DNA of 64,000 nt, taken from Microtetraspora niveoalba (GTDB taxonomy: Bacteria; Actinomycetota; Actinomycetes; Streptosporangiales; Streptosporangiaceae). A program made the translations under genes and the position numbers. Below, one piece after another: positions 53,883 through 61,102 of the stretch. The notes under the pieces were generated by a model, which saw only the letters and a list, made by a program, of their open reading frames with translations, had not been told where the DNA came from and did not search any database. The stretch lies in contig NZ_BBYM01000042.1 in NCBI RefSeq assembly GCF_001570405.1, positions 1-64,000 of the forward strand, written 5' to 3'. Position 1 is the first letter of the stretch. Each line of letters begins with the position of its first letter.

Positions 53883-55565
53883 ATGTCCCCTCGCAAGTCT
53901 CCCCGGCGTGCCGGTTTGCTCTCCAATCTCCTCCTTGTGGGCGTGTCCGCGACGACGGGCGCGATCGTCGCGCAGCCCTTCGCGGCGGGCGCCGACCCCG
54001 CGTTGGACGCCTCGGCGCCCTCCACTCTGCCATCCGATTCGTCCGCTTCTGAGCCAGATGGGGCGGGTTCGTCGCGCACGGATTCCGGCGCGGCGGACAC
54101 GTCCCGGGCCGACTCGTCGCGCACGGACTCGTCACGCACGGACTCGTCGCGTGCCGACGCGGCCGGGGGCGGCTCCGTCGAACCGGCGGGTCCGGACTCT
54201 CGGGGCTCCGACTCGGCCGGCTCGGGCGACGCCTCCTCGACCTCACGCGACTCGGCCACGCGCGACTCGGCCACGCGCGACTCGGCCTCGGGCGACTCGA
54301 CCTCGGGCACCGCGGCCTCCGGCGACTCGGCTTCCGGGACCGGCGCCACGACCTCGGGATCCGACGACTCCACCGGCTCCACCGACTCCACTGACTCCGC
54401 AGGATCCGCCGCGTCCACGGGGGATGCGGCCTCGACGGACGGCGGCTCCTCCGGGGACGCCTCGACGGACGCCACGACCAAGTCCACGTCGGGCACGGAC
54501 TCCACCGGAAGCTCGAGCAGGTCCAGGAGCACGGACTCCGGCACGAGCTCGACCTCGTCCAGAAGCGCGGACTCCGGCACGAGCTCGACCTCGTCCGGGA
54601 GCGCGGACTCCGGCAGGAGTTCCGGCTCGTCCAGGAGCACGGATTCCTCCACGAGCGGCGACTCGTCGAGGGCGGGCGCCGGCGACTCCGGGGCGGGCCG
54701 TACCTCGGCGAAAAGGGCCGCCGATCAGGGCACCCGGTCCACGGCCGACACGTCGGGCTCCGCCGCCCGCGACACGGCCACTCCCGCCGTGACTCCCACT
54801 GGCACCTCCGTCACGACACCCGCTCCCGCTGCCACGCCGACCGCGGACGACACCGGGAAGCCGGTGGTGAGCCCGACCGCGACCGTCGCCGCCAGCCCGG
54901 CCACGACCCCGACGGCCGACGCGTCGTCGCCCGCTCCCGGCGGCACGCCCACGCCCTCTCCCTCGGCGACCGGGACGCCCGGCTCCTCGCCCAGCCCGTC
55001 TCCGTCGAAGAGCACCGGCCCGAGCCCCGCCCCCTCCCCGAGCGCCGGCAAGCCGGGTGGGTCCGGCGGCACCCCGAGGCCGACGGTCACCATCCCCAGC
55101 TTCCCCCGGCCCACACTGCCGACCTCGGAGGCGAAGGAGAACCCGGCGAGGGAGGCGCCGAACCCGTCCCCCCAGCCCGACGGCCGTCTCGGGGACACGG
55201 GGGGAGGCGCCGCCGGAGACGCGATCGCGCTGCCGGTCATCGAGACGCACGTGCCCCAGTCGCTGCCGCGCGTGGTGCCCCTGCCCCCGCTGGCGGTCTC
55301 GTTCGCCGAGTCGTGCCGCTCGGTCACCGATGCGTCGTGCTGGAGCCTCGCCCCCTGGCGGGGCCGTACGAGCGGCCAGCCGTCGACCTCGTTCGGCGGG
55401 GGCGCGGGCTCGCTCCCGTCGGCGGCGCCGCGGTGGGCGTTCGCTCCCCCGCCCGCCCGGATCGCTCCCGCCCCGGTCGTGCCCGCCTCGCTGGGCTCCG
55501 CGCCGACCCGGTCCGGGTGCTGGATCTTCAGCCCGTCCGCGGTCTGCGCCCGCCCCCAGCGGTAG
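53883..55565 (+). CDS. Exported Ser/Asp/Thr-rich low-complexity protein
   Basis: This is a 560-residue protein. A signal peptide is evident (basic start MSPRKSPRRAG, hydrophobic core LLSNLLLVGVSATTGAIVAQ). Residues 40-290 are almost only Ser, Asp, Thr, Gly, Ala and Arg in short repeats such as DSSRTDSSRTDSSR and RSADSGTSSTSS, like Ser-Asp stalks of surface proteins. A Pro/Thr/Ser stretch to about 430 follows, then a C-terminal part with three Cys (AESCRSVTDASCWSL and RSGCWIF) that may fold outside the cell. GAGGAAGAG precedes the ATG. There is no sortase signal. It is last in the cluster; a hairpin terminator follows. Confidence 0.62.
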   Translation: MSPRKSPRRAGLLSNLLLVGVSATTGAIVAQPFAAGADPALDASAPSTLPSDSSASEPDGAGSSRTDSGAADTSRADSSRTDSSRTDSSRADAAGGGSVEPAGPDSRGSDSAGSGDASSTSRDSATRDSATRDSASGDSTSGTAASGDSASGTGATTSGSDDSTGSTDSTDSAGSAASTGDAASTDGGSSGDASTDATTKSTSGTDSTGSSSRSRSTDSGTSSTSSRSADSGTSSTSSGSADSGRSSGSSRSTDSSTSGDSSRAGAGDSGAGRTSAKRAADQGTRSTADTSGSAARDTATPAVTPTGTSVTTPAPAATPTADDTGKPVVSPTATVAASPATTPTADASSPAPGGTPTPSPSATGTPGSSPSPSPSKSTGPSPAPSPSAGKPGGSGGTPRPTVTIPSFPRPTLPTSEAKENPAREAPNPSPQPDGRLGDTGGGAAGDAIALPVIETHVPQSLPRVVPLPPLAVSFAESCRSVTDASCWSLAPWRGRTSGQPSTSFGGGAGSLPSAAPRWAFAPPPARIAPAPVVPASLGSAPTRSGCWIFSPSAVCARPQR

Positions 55566-55594
55566 CCGTCGCGACATGTCCCGTCGGACGTGAA

Positions 55595-55623
55595 CGGGCC
55601 CCCGCCGGTGAGGCGGGGGCCCG
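55595..55623. terminator. Hairpin terminator closing the six-gene cluster
   Basis: A 12-bp perfect stem CGGGCCCCCGCC pairs with its complement over the 5-nt loop GGTGA, 30 bases after the cluster's last stop and 62 bases before the end of convergent thyX. Confidence 0.75.
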
Positions 55624-55684
55624 GAAGCCCGGCCCGGCCGTACGAGGCTCGTCGGCGGCCGGTGCCGTACGACGGAAGCGCGCG

Positions 55685-56467
55685 TCAGACCTTCCGCCAG
55701 CCGGGGACCCAGGCGCCGTCCTCGACGACGTAGTCACCGAAGAGGGCCGGGGCCTCCTCCTTCATCAGCTCGCCGATGCGGCCGAAGACGAGGCGGATCT
55801 CCTCCTCCGCCCCGGCGGCCGTACGCGCCTCGATCGTGTGACGGAGGGTGCGGACGTTCGCGGTCCAGACGAGACCGGTCGCGACGCCTTCCGGGGCGAA
55901 CCGCCGCATGAAGGACGTGCGGTGCTTCTTCTCCGCGAACGGCACGCCCTCCTCGTCGAGCCCGAAGTGCTCGGCCATCCACGTCTGGAACTCTTCGAGC
56001 TGGTCGAGCACGGCACTCGCCCGCTTCATCAGCTCGGGGTCCTCCTTGGCCCACTCGGGGAACCAGAACGGCAGCTCGTCCAGGCGGACGAAGCGCAACG
56101 ACTCCTGCGAGATGGCGACGCCGGGGCGGTGCCGTACCAGCTCGTGGGTGAACACCCGGCTGACGTTGTGCAGCACGAAGCTGAAGCTGATGTGCTCCAG
56201 AACGGACCCGTGCGCGCTGGCGAGGATGTTGCGCAGGTAGGTGTCCTGGTCCTTCCTGATCCGGGTCACGTTGGGGTTGAGGCCCGGCTCGAAGGACCGG
56301 TAGCAGAGGCGTCCGGCGAACTCGGCGAGGTTCTGCGCGTCGAACTCGCCCCGCTCCAGCCGGTCCAGCCAGGTCTCGCCCCCGATCTCCCGCAGGTAGC
56401 GGGCGAGCTCGTCGTAGTCCAGTTCGGGCCTGGCGACGAGGAAGACCTCGGGTTCGACGCTGCGCAT
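55685..56467 (-). CDS. thyX: FAD-dependent thymidylate synthase
   Basis: This 260-residue flavoprotein methylates dUMP using methylenetetrahydrofolate and NADPH. It contains ASAHGSVLEHISFSFVLHNV, RVFTHELVRHRPGVAISQES and LRFVRLDELPFWFP. The usual motif RHRX7S appears as RHR-PGVAISQE-S, one residue longer, a variant that deserves a check but occurs in a clearly conserved context. ATG 56467 is the natural start. It is convergent with the envelope cluster. Confidence 0.92.
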   Translation of the reverse strand: MRSVEPEVFLVARPELDYDELARYLREIGGETWLDRLERGEFDAQNLAEFAGRLCYRSFEPGLNPNVTRIRKDQDTYLRNILASAHGSVLEHISFSFVLHNVSRVFTHELVRHRPGVAISQESLRFVRLDELPFWFPEWAKEDPELMKRASAVLDQLEEFQTWMAEHFGLDEEGVPFAEKKHRTSFMRRFAPEGVATGLVWTANVRTLRHTIEARTAAGAEEEIRLVFGRIGELMKEEAPALFGDYVVEDGAWVPGWRKV

Positions 56468-56680
56468 GGTGGATCCTCAGGTATCGGTGGCTGTGACGGT
56501 CCAAGCAAACCAGCCTTCCGGCCTGGGGTGAAAACGGGGGACGCCCGACCGCGGCCCCTCACGCCGCCGTTCCTCGCTGACAGCCGGGCAACGGCCGCCG
56601 GAGGGCCGGCGCGGTTTCGCGCTGGGCGGACAACGGCCGCCGGCCGTCGCGGGCGGCTGCGGGTCCTCCGTGCGGGAACC

Positions 56681-57223
56681 ATGCCGGACATGGAAGTGCT
56701 GAGCAGCAGGGTGCTGATCCGTCCCCGAGACCCCGAGGCGAGCCGCCGCTTCTACCGGGAGACGCTGGGGCTGGCCGTCTATCGCGAGTTCGGCCCGCCC
56801 CAGGCTCCGGGTGTGGTCTTCTTCCTCGGCCAGGGCCTCCTCGAGGTGTCCGGCCACGACGAAGGCCGCGTCGAGACCCATGCCGAGCCCCGTGCCGAGC
56901 CCCGAGCCGAGACCCGTGTGGGGAGCCACGACGAGAGCGGCGACGAGGGCCGCGGGGCCGGTCATGGCGAGAGGCGTGCGGAAGGGCACGGCGGAGGCGG
57001 CAACGGGTCGGGCGGGCTCCGGCCCGGCCCGCGGATCTGGCTCCAGGTGCGCGACGTGCACGCGGAGCACCGACGGCTCCGGGACGCGGGCGTCCCCGTC
57101 CTCCGGCCGCCCCGGACGGAGCCCTGGGGGCTCGTCGAAATGTGGATCGAGGACCCGGACGGCCTGCCGATCGTGCTGGTGGAGGTCCCCGCCGACCATC
57201 CACTGCGCCGCGACACCCGCTGA
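56681..57223 (+). CDS. VOC (glyoxalase/bleomycin-resistance) family protein with low-complexity insert
   Basis: This 180-residue protein is a two-module VOC fold: the first module has RVLIRPRDPEASRRFYRETL and VVFFLGQGLLEVSGHDEG, the second has WLQVRDVHAEHRRLRDAGVP and WIEDPDGLPIVLVEVPADHP. About 50 residues of Glu/Arg/His/Gly repeats (AEPRAEPRAETRVGSHDESG and onward) are inserted between them, unusual for the family and probably a disordered loop. Metal ligands typical of VOC enzymes cannot be assigned with certainty. ATG 56681 follows GGGA. Confidence 0.8.
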   Translation: MPDMEVLSSRVLIRPRDPEASRRFYRETLGLAVYREFGPPQAPGVVFFLGQGLLEVSGHDEGRVETHAEPRAEPRAETRVGSHDESGDEGRGAGHGERRAEGHGGGGNGSGGLRPGPRIWLQVRDVHAEHRRLRDAGVPVLRPPRTEPWGLVEMWIEDPDGLPIVLVEVPADHPLRRDTR

Positions 57224-57368
57224 TCGACACCCGCTGATCGACACCTCTGACGGCACGGACGGCCGATGGGACGGACGCCCAGTCGGGGGAAGACCCCGCC
57301 CCCGGACCGGTCGGCCTGTCGTGCAGGGGCCACCACCAGACGTCACGCCCGGCACATGCCGAAAACAG

Positions 57369-57424
57369 TTGGCGGAGCCAATGAATCCGCGTATGCTGGC
57401 GCAACCAATGTTGGAATTGCCAAC
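57369..57424 (+). promoter_or_regulatory. Promoter flanked by paired TTGG-N5-CCAA operators
   Basis: TTGGCG (57369-57374), 17 bases, TATGCT (57392-57397) form a promoter for the SnoaL-like gene. Inverted repeats TTGG-N5-CCAA lie at 57369-57381, covering the -35 element, and at 57411-57423 (within GTTGG-N5-CCAAC), just after the expected start; they are 42 bp apart, four helical turns. This suggests cooperative repression by an unidentified regulator. Confidence 0.55.
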
Positions 57425-57435
57425 GAAAGGATGTC

Positions 57436-57849
57436 ATGTCCACGGACACTCTGATCGCCGACCGTATCGAGATCGCCGACCTGTTCACCCGCTTCGCGCG
57501 CCTGCTCGACGAGGAGCGGTGGGAGGATGCGGACACCGTCTTCACCGACGATGTGGCCGTGCACTCGCCGCGCGGGGGCGAACTCCGCGGCATCGACAAG
57601 GTCGTCGGCTTCATGCGACAGGCGGAGGTCGAGGGACAGCACACCCAGCACACGACCACCGACCTCCTGGTGGACGTCGACGGCGACCAGGCGGCCACCT
57701 CGGCGAACTCGATCGTGTACTACTACCGCGACGGCCAGGCACCCCACTTCACCGGCGGCCTGCGACAGTACTCCACCGCAGTACGGACGCCGGCGGGCTG
57801 GCGCCTCCGCGAGGTGCGGATCACGCCCGCCTGGACCCGCGAGAACTGA
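57436..57849 (+). CDS. SnoaL/NTF2-like family protein
   Basis: This 137-residue protein has the NTF2-like cone fold: IADRIEIADLFTRFARLLDE, WEDADTVFTDDVAVHSPRGG and GWRLREVRITPAW. Members include polyketide cyclases, dehydratases and many ligand-binding proteins, and catalytic residues vary, so no activity is assigned. ATG 57436 follows GAAAGGATGTC. It is a single gene behind an apparently regulated promoter. Confidence 0.85.
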   Translation: MSTDTLIADRIEIADLFTRFARLLDEERWEDADTVFTDDVAVHSPRGGELRGIDKVVGFMRQAEVEGQHTQHTTTDLLVDVDGDQAATSANSIVYYYRDGQAPHFTGGLRQYSTAVRTPAGWRLREVRITPAWTREN

Positions 57850-58014
57850 TCTCTTTCCGGGAAGTCGTGGACGCCACGGGCGTGTGGCACGCAGCACCCG
57901 CAAGCGTGTCCTCCGCGTAGCGTCGGATGGCGCCTGGGGGGCGTGATCGGTCGACCATGCCCCCACAGCGGATGTCCCCAGATCAGGTGGCGGCTCCCTT
58001 GCCGAAAGGCCCGG

Positions 58015-58860
58015 TCAGGGGTCGAGCAGACTGCGCGCGGCCTCGACGGGCGGCGGGAGGAGGCGGCGGCGGGCCAGCGCCGCCGGCAGCCGTCGAACGG
58101 CGTCCCGCACCCCCCGGCGTCCGGCCGGCCCTCCCCGGAGGGCCGCCAGCGCGCCCGCGGCCACCACCGGCCAGGGCCGCCGGAGCACCGCGGTGAGCAG
58201 CGCGTTCCGCACGGCGAGGGCCTGCCGCCCGCGTGGATCCCTGGACGGGGACGGGTGATGGTGGGCGACGACCTCCTCGACGTAGGCCAGCCCCCATCCC
58301 CCGGCGGCCAGGTCCACCGCCAGGCGCTCCTCCTCCCCGAAGAAGAACACGACGTCGTCGAAGCCGCCCGCCGCGAGATACGCGTCGCGGCGGACGACCG
58401 CCCCGCAGGCCAGGAACCCGAGGACGCTCGGTCCGGGAAGGTCCGGTTCCGTGCCGAGACGCGAGACGGCCATCTCCTCGCAGATCGGGTCGGGCCGCCC
58501 GTCCTCCCCCACCAGCACCCGCCCGGCCAGTACGGCGAGGCGGGGGCAGGCGTCCAGCACCTCGGCCGCCCGGTCGAGCGCGCCGGAAGCCCACCACGAG
58601 TCGTCGTCGGCGAAGGCGACGTAGGGCGTACGCGCCCGCAGCACGCCGACGTTCCTCGCCGGGGCGCCCATGTTCCGCCCCAGCTCGATCACCTCCACCT
58701 GCGGGAAGTGCTCCCGTACGAACTCCGGGGAGCCGTCGGTCGAACCGTTGTCCACGAGGATCACGTGCGCCTCGTGGCGGGGCAGCGACCGGGCGAGATC
58801 GTCGCGGCGGTCGCGCGTGGCGACCACCACGGTGACGCGCCGCGAGGGCGGCCCCGGCAT
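58015..58860 (-). CDS. Glycosyltransferase family 2 protein
   Basis: This is a 281-residue GT-A transferase: VTVVVATRDRRDDLARSLP, VILVDNGSTDGSPEFV, the DXD-type motif AFADDDSWWASGALD and acceptor region GGFDDVVFFFGEEERLAVDL. The C-terminal part is Arg/Leu/Pro-rich and may contact the membrane. It follows the group-2 sigma factor gene by only 6 bases, so both share a transcript. The sugar donor is unknown. Confidence 0.88.
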   Translation of the reverse strand: MPGPPSRRVTVVVATRDRRDDLARSLPRHEAHVILVDNGSTDGSPEFVREHFPQVEVIELGRNMGAPARNVGVLRARTPYVAFADDDSWWASGALDRAAEVLDACPRLAVLAGRVLVGEDGRPDPICEEMAVSRLGTEPDLPGPSVLGFLACGAVVRRDAYLAAGGFDDVVFFFGEEERLAVDLAAGGWGLAYVEEVVAHHHPSPSRDPRGRQALAVRNALLTAVLRRPWPVVAAGALAALRGGPAGRRGVRDAVRRLPAALARRRLLPPPVEAARSLLDP

Positions 58861-58866
58861 CCGCGC

Positions 58867-59946
58867 TCAGCCCGTCCAGGCCAGCAGCGGCTCGATGTGC
58901 TCCGGCTGGCGGAGCGACCGCAGGGCCTGCCGTTCGAGCTGGCGGATCCGCTCCCGGGTGAGGCCCAGCCGGTCGCCGATCTCCTGGTAGGTGTGCGTCC
59001 TTCCGTCCCCGAGGCCGTACCGGAGCGTGACGATGTACGCCTCACGGTCCGGCAGCATGTCGACGAGGGAGCGGAGCTGCTCGGCGAGCACCCGGCATTC
59101 CAGCACCTCGGAGACGGGGACGACCTCCGCGTCCGCGATCAGGTCGCCGATCCTGGTCTCGCCGTCCTCGCCGACCACCATGTCGAGGCTCACCGTGTCG
59201 TGGGCGAGGCGGCGCAGCTCGGCGAGCGCCTCGACGGTCTGCCCGGCGGCCGCGGCGACCTCCTCCTCGGTGGGCTCGTGGCCCAGGTGGCCCTCGAGGT
59301 GGCGCTCGGCCCTGGTCACCTTGGAGAGCTGTTCCAGGATGTGCACCGGCAGCCGCACCGTGCGGCTCTTGTCGGCCAGCCCGCGCTCGATGGACTGGCG
59401 GATCCACCACATCGCGTACGTCGAGAACTTGAAGCCCTTGGCGTAGTCGAACTTCTCCACCGCCCTGATCAGGCCGAGGTTGCCCTCCTGGATGACGTCC
59501 AGCAGGGGCCACCCGCGATGGCCGTACTTCTTGGCGGCCGCGACGACCAGCCGGAGGTTGGCGCGGAGCATGTGGTCCTTGGCGGCGTCGCCGTCCCTGA
59601 CGATCTCTCTCAGCTCCTGCAGCCGGTCCCCGGGCCCGCCCCGCTCGGGCGCCCGCTGGGCGGGGACCCGGGCGGCGTCCGCCGGTTCGGCGCCGTGGGT
59701 CGCCTCCGCCCGGGCGCCTTCCGCGCGATCTCCGCCGCCGTCGCGCCCGGTGTCGCCACCGGCGTCCGACTCCTCGATCAGATGCTCGGCGTACAGCCCC
59801 GCCTCGATGCGTTTCGCGAGGTCCACCTCCTCCTGGGCGGTGAGCAACGGCGTCTTGCCGATCTGGCTCAGGTACTGGCCGAGCAGGTCCTGCTCGTCGA
59901 AGGGCTCGTGTGGCTCCGCGCGGCCGGTGCCGGCATGTCCGCGCAT
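58867..59946 (-). CDS. Group 2 sigma-70 factor (HrdA/HrdD/SigB-like)
   Basis: This is a 359-residue sigma factor lacking region 1.1. Region 1.2 (LLGQYLSQIGKTPLLTAQEE), an Asp/Gly/Arg-rich insert (about residues 60-110), region 2 ([30 protein letters not shown]), region 3 (LPVHILEQLSKVTRAERHLE) and region 4.2 ([20 protein letters not shown]) are all present. Strong similarity to HrdB in region 2.4 and 4.2 suggests overlapping promoter recognition. ATG 59946 is chosen because GAGGTGACC lies at correct spacing; GTG 59955 is an alternative. Its operon partner is a glycosyltransferase. Confidence 0.9.
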   Translation of the reverse strand: MRGHAGTGRAEPHEPFDEQDLLGQYLSQIGKTPLLTAQEEVDLAKRIEAGLYAEHLIEESDAGGDTGRDGGGDRAEGARAEATHGAEPADAARVPAQRAPERGGPGDRLQELREIVRDGDAAKDHMLRANLRLVVAAAKKYGHRGWPLLDVIQEGNLGLIRAVEKFDYAKGFKFSTYAMWWIRQSIERGLADKSRTVRLPVHILEQLSKVTRAERHLEGHLGHEPTEEEVAAAAGQTVEALAELRRLAHDTVSLDMVVGEDGETRIGDLIADAEVVPVSEVLECRVLAEQLRSLVDMLPDREAYIVTLRYGLGDGRTHTYQEIGDRLGLTRERIRQLERQALRSLRQPEHIEPLLAWTG

Positions 59947-60216
59947 CCTGGTCACCTCTTCGTTTCCCAGGCGGCATCCCAGGCGGCTCTCCCGGGGTTC
60001 CTCCTCCGTCCCCGCCTACCCACGGCCCTTCGGGGCATTCCACCCCGGCGAGTTTCCCGCGGCCTCCTCGGGTAGCGGACACGTCTCGGCGCGGGGAAGC
60101 GCGGGTCGGCGCGGACCGCCGGAACGGCCGGTGAGCCCGGGGCGGCGGGCGGCCCCGCCCAGGCGGGAGCCGTACGACCGGGACCGGGCGGCGCGCGGCG
60201 GACAGGGAGGATCGTG

Positions 60217-60465
60217 ATGGCCTTCATCGATCGAGAGTGCGTGCGGCGGCTGCTCGAGGCGCCGGATCCCGACGCGGCCCTGGTGTTCGTCCGCGGCGAC
60301 TGCGTCGTCCTTCCGGGGGCGGAGATCGACGACGCCCACCGGGGCCTGGTCATCGCCCGGCGCAGGGACCTGAGCACGCACATCCACGGGGACACGATCA
60401 CCGATCAGCAGCTCGACCTGCTGGCGGAGCGCCTCGACAACGTCGTCCACGATCTCGGGGCTTAA
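60217..60465 (+). CDS. Small protein of unknown function
   Basis: This 82-residue protein begins MAFIDRECVRRLLEAPDPDA, with ALVFVRGDCVVLPGAEIDDA and a final amphipathic helix (DQQLDLLAERLDNVVHDLG). ATG 60217 follows GGGAGG with normal spacing, better than the GTG three bases earlier. There is no signal or membrane segment. It is divergent from the group-2 sigma factor across 270 bases of GC-rich DNA with no other clear feature. Confidence 0.65.
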   Translation: MAFIDRECVRRLLEAPDPDAALVFVRGDCVVLPGAEIDDAHRGLVIARRRDLSTHIHGDTITDQQLDLLAERLDNVVHDLGA

Positions 60466-60565
60466 GGCGCCCGCGGCCGGACACCGGTCTGCAGTGCGCG
60501 GTCAAGGGAGTTGAAAGCGGTCCGTTCCAGACTGTGGGCAACCGCAGCGCGAAAGGACCCCTCCC

Positions 60566-61030
60566 ATGATGATCACCCGTGCTCTCGCCGGTCTGGCCCT
60601 GACCACCGCCTTCCTCGCCGCCGCGCCGCTCGCCGCCCAGGCCGCGCCGGCCGCCCCGTGGGGTCCGTACAGCGCCCCCGGCGGCAAGGCCAAGGCGGTC
60701 GGCACCCTGCAGGCGGACGGCGAGGACCACGCCGACATCCCCACGGCCGACGTCGTCCGGATCTCCGGCAAGGTGTACGACCAGACCCGGTCGTCCTCGA
60801 CCTGCGGCTGGGCCGTCTTCCGCATCACCTACCGTGACGCCGACGGGGGCCTGCCCTTCACCCACCGCAGCTTCCGCGACTGCTCGTACGGCACGCCGCT
60901 GCCGTTCTCGTTCACGCGGCGGGACGTCTACCAGGTCGAGCTCAAGGTCTGCGCGGAGGGCAGGGCGTCGAAGCCGTCCCTCACCTGCCTCTACGCGGGG
61001 ACCTGGAAGACGATCTACCTGTCGAAGTGA
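60566..61030 (+). CDS. Small secreted protein of unknown function
   Basis: This is a 154-residue protein with a clear signal peptide (MMITRALAGLALTTAFLAAA, cleavage after AQA). The mature part (about 127 residues) is beta-rich with four Cys (STCGW, RDCSY, KVCAEG, LTCLY) that can form two disulphides, and ends YAGTWKTIYLSK. GAAAGGA precedes the ATG. No family is recognised; it resembles small extracellular proteins common in actinomycetes. Confidence 0.72.
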   Translation: MMITRALAGLALTTAFLAAAPLAAQAAPAAPWGPYSAPGGKAKAVGTLQADGEDHADIPTADVVRISGKVYDQTRSSSTCGWAVFRITYRDADGGLPFTHRSFRDCSYGTPLPFSFTRRDVYQVELKVCAEGRASKPSLTCLYAGTWKTIYLSK

Positions 61031-61102
61031 CCGCCCCGCTCGCGGGTGTCCGGGAACGCGCCACGCCCGGTCGGCTCCCCCGGGGCCGACCGGGATGCCC
61101 TG

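Noticed and set aside
45905-55565. Interpretation of the envelope cluster as an integrative conjugative element or complete type VII locus
   Set aside because: No integrase, attachment repeats, relaxase, FtsK/EccC ATPase, mycosin or WXG100 protein is present; only the ATPase and one VirB8/TcpC-like layout point that way.
57943-60075. 710-codon plus-strand frame across the glycosyltransferase and group-2 sigma factor
   Set aside because: Antisense shadow of two well-defined minus-strand genes.
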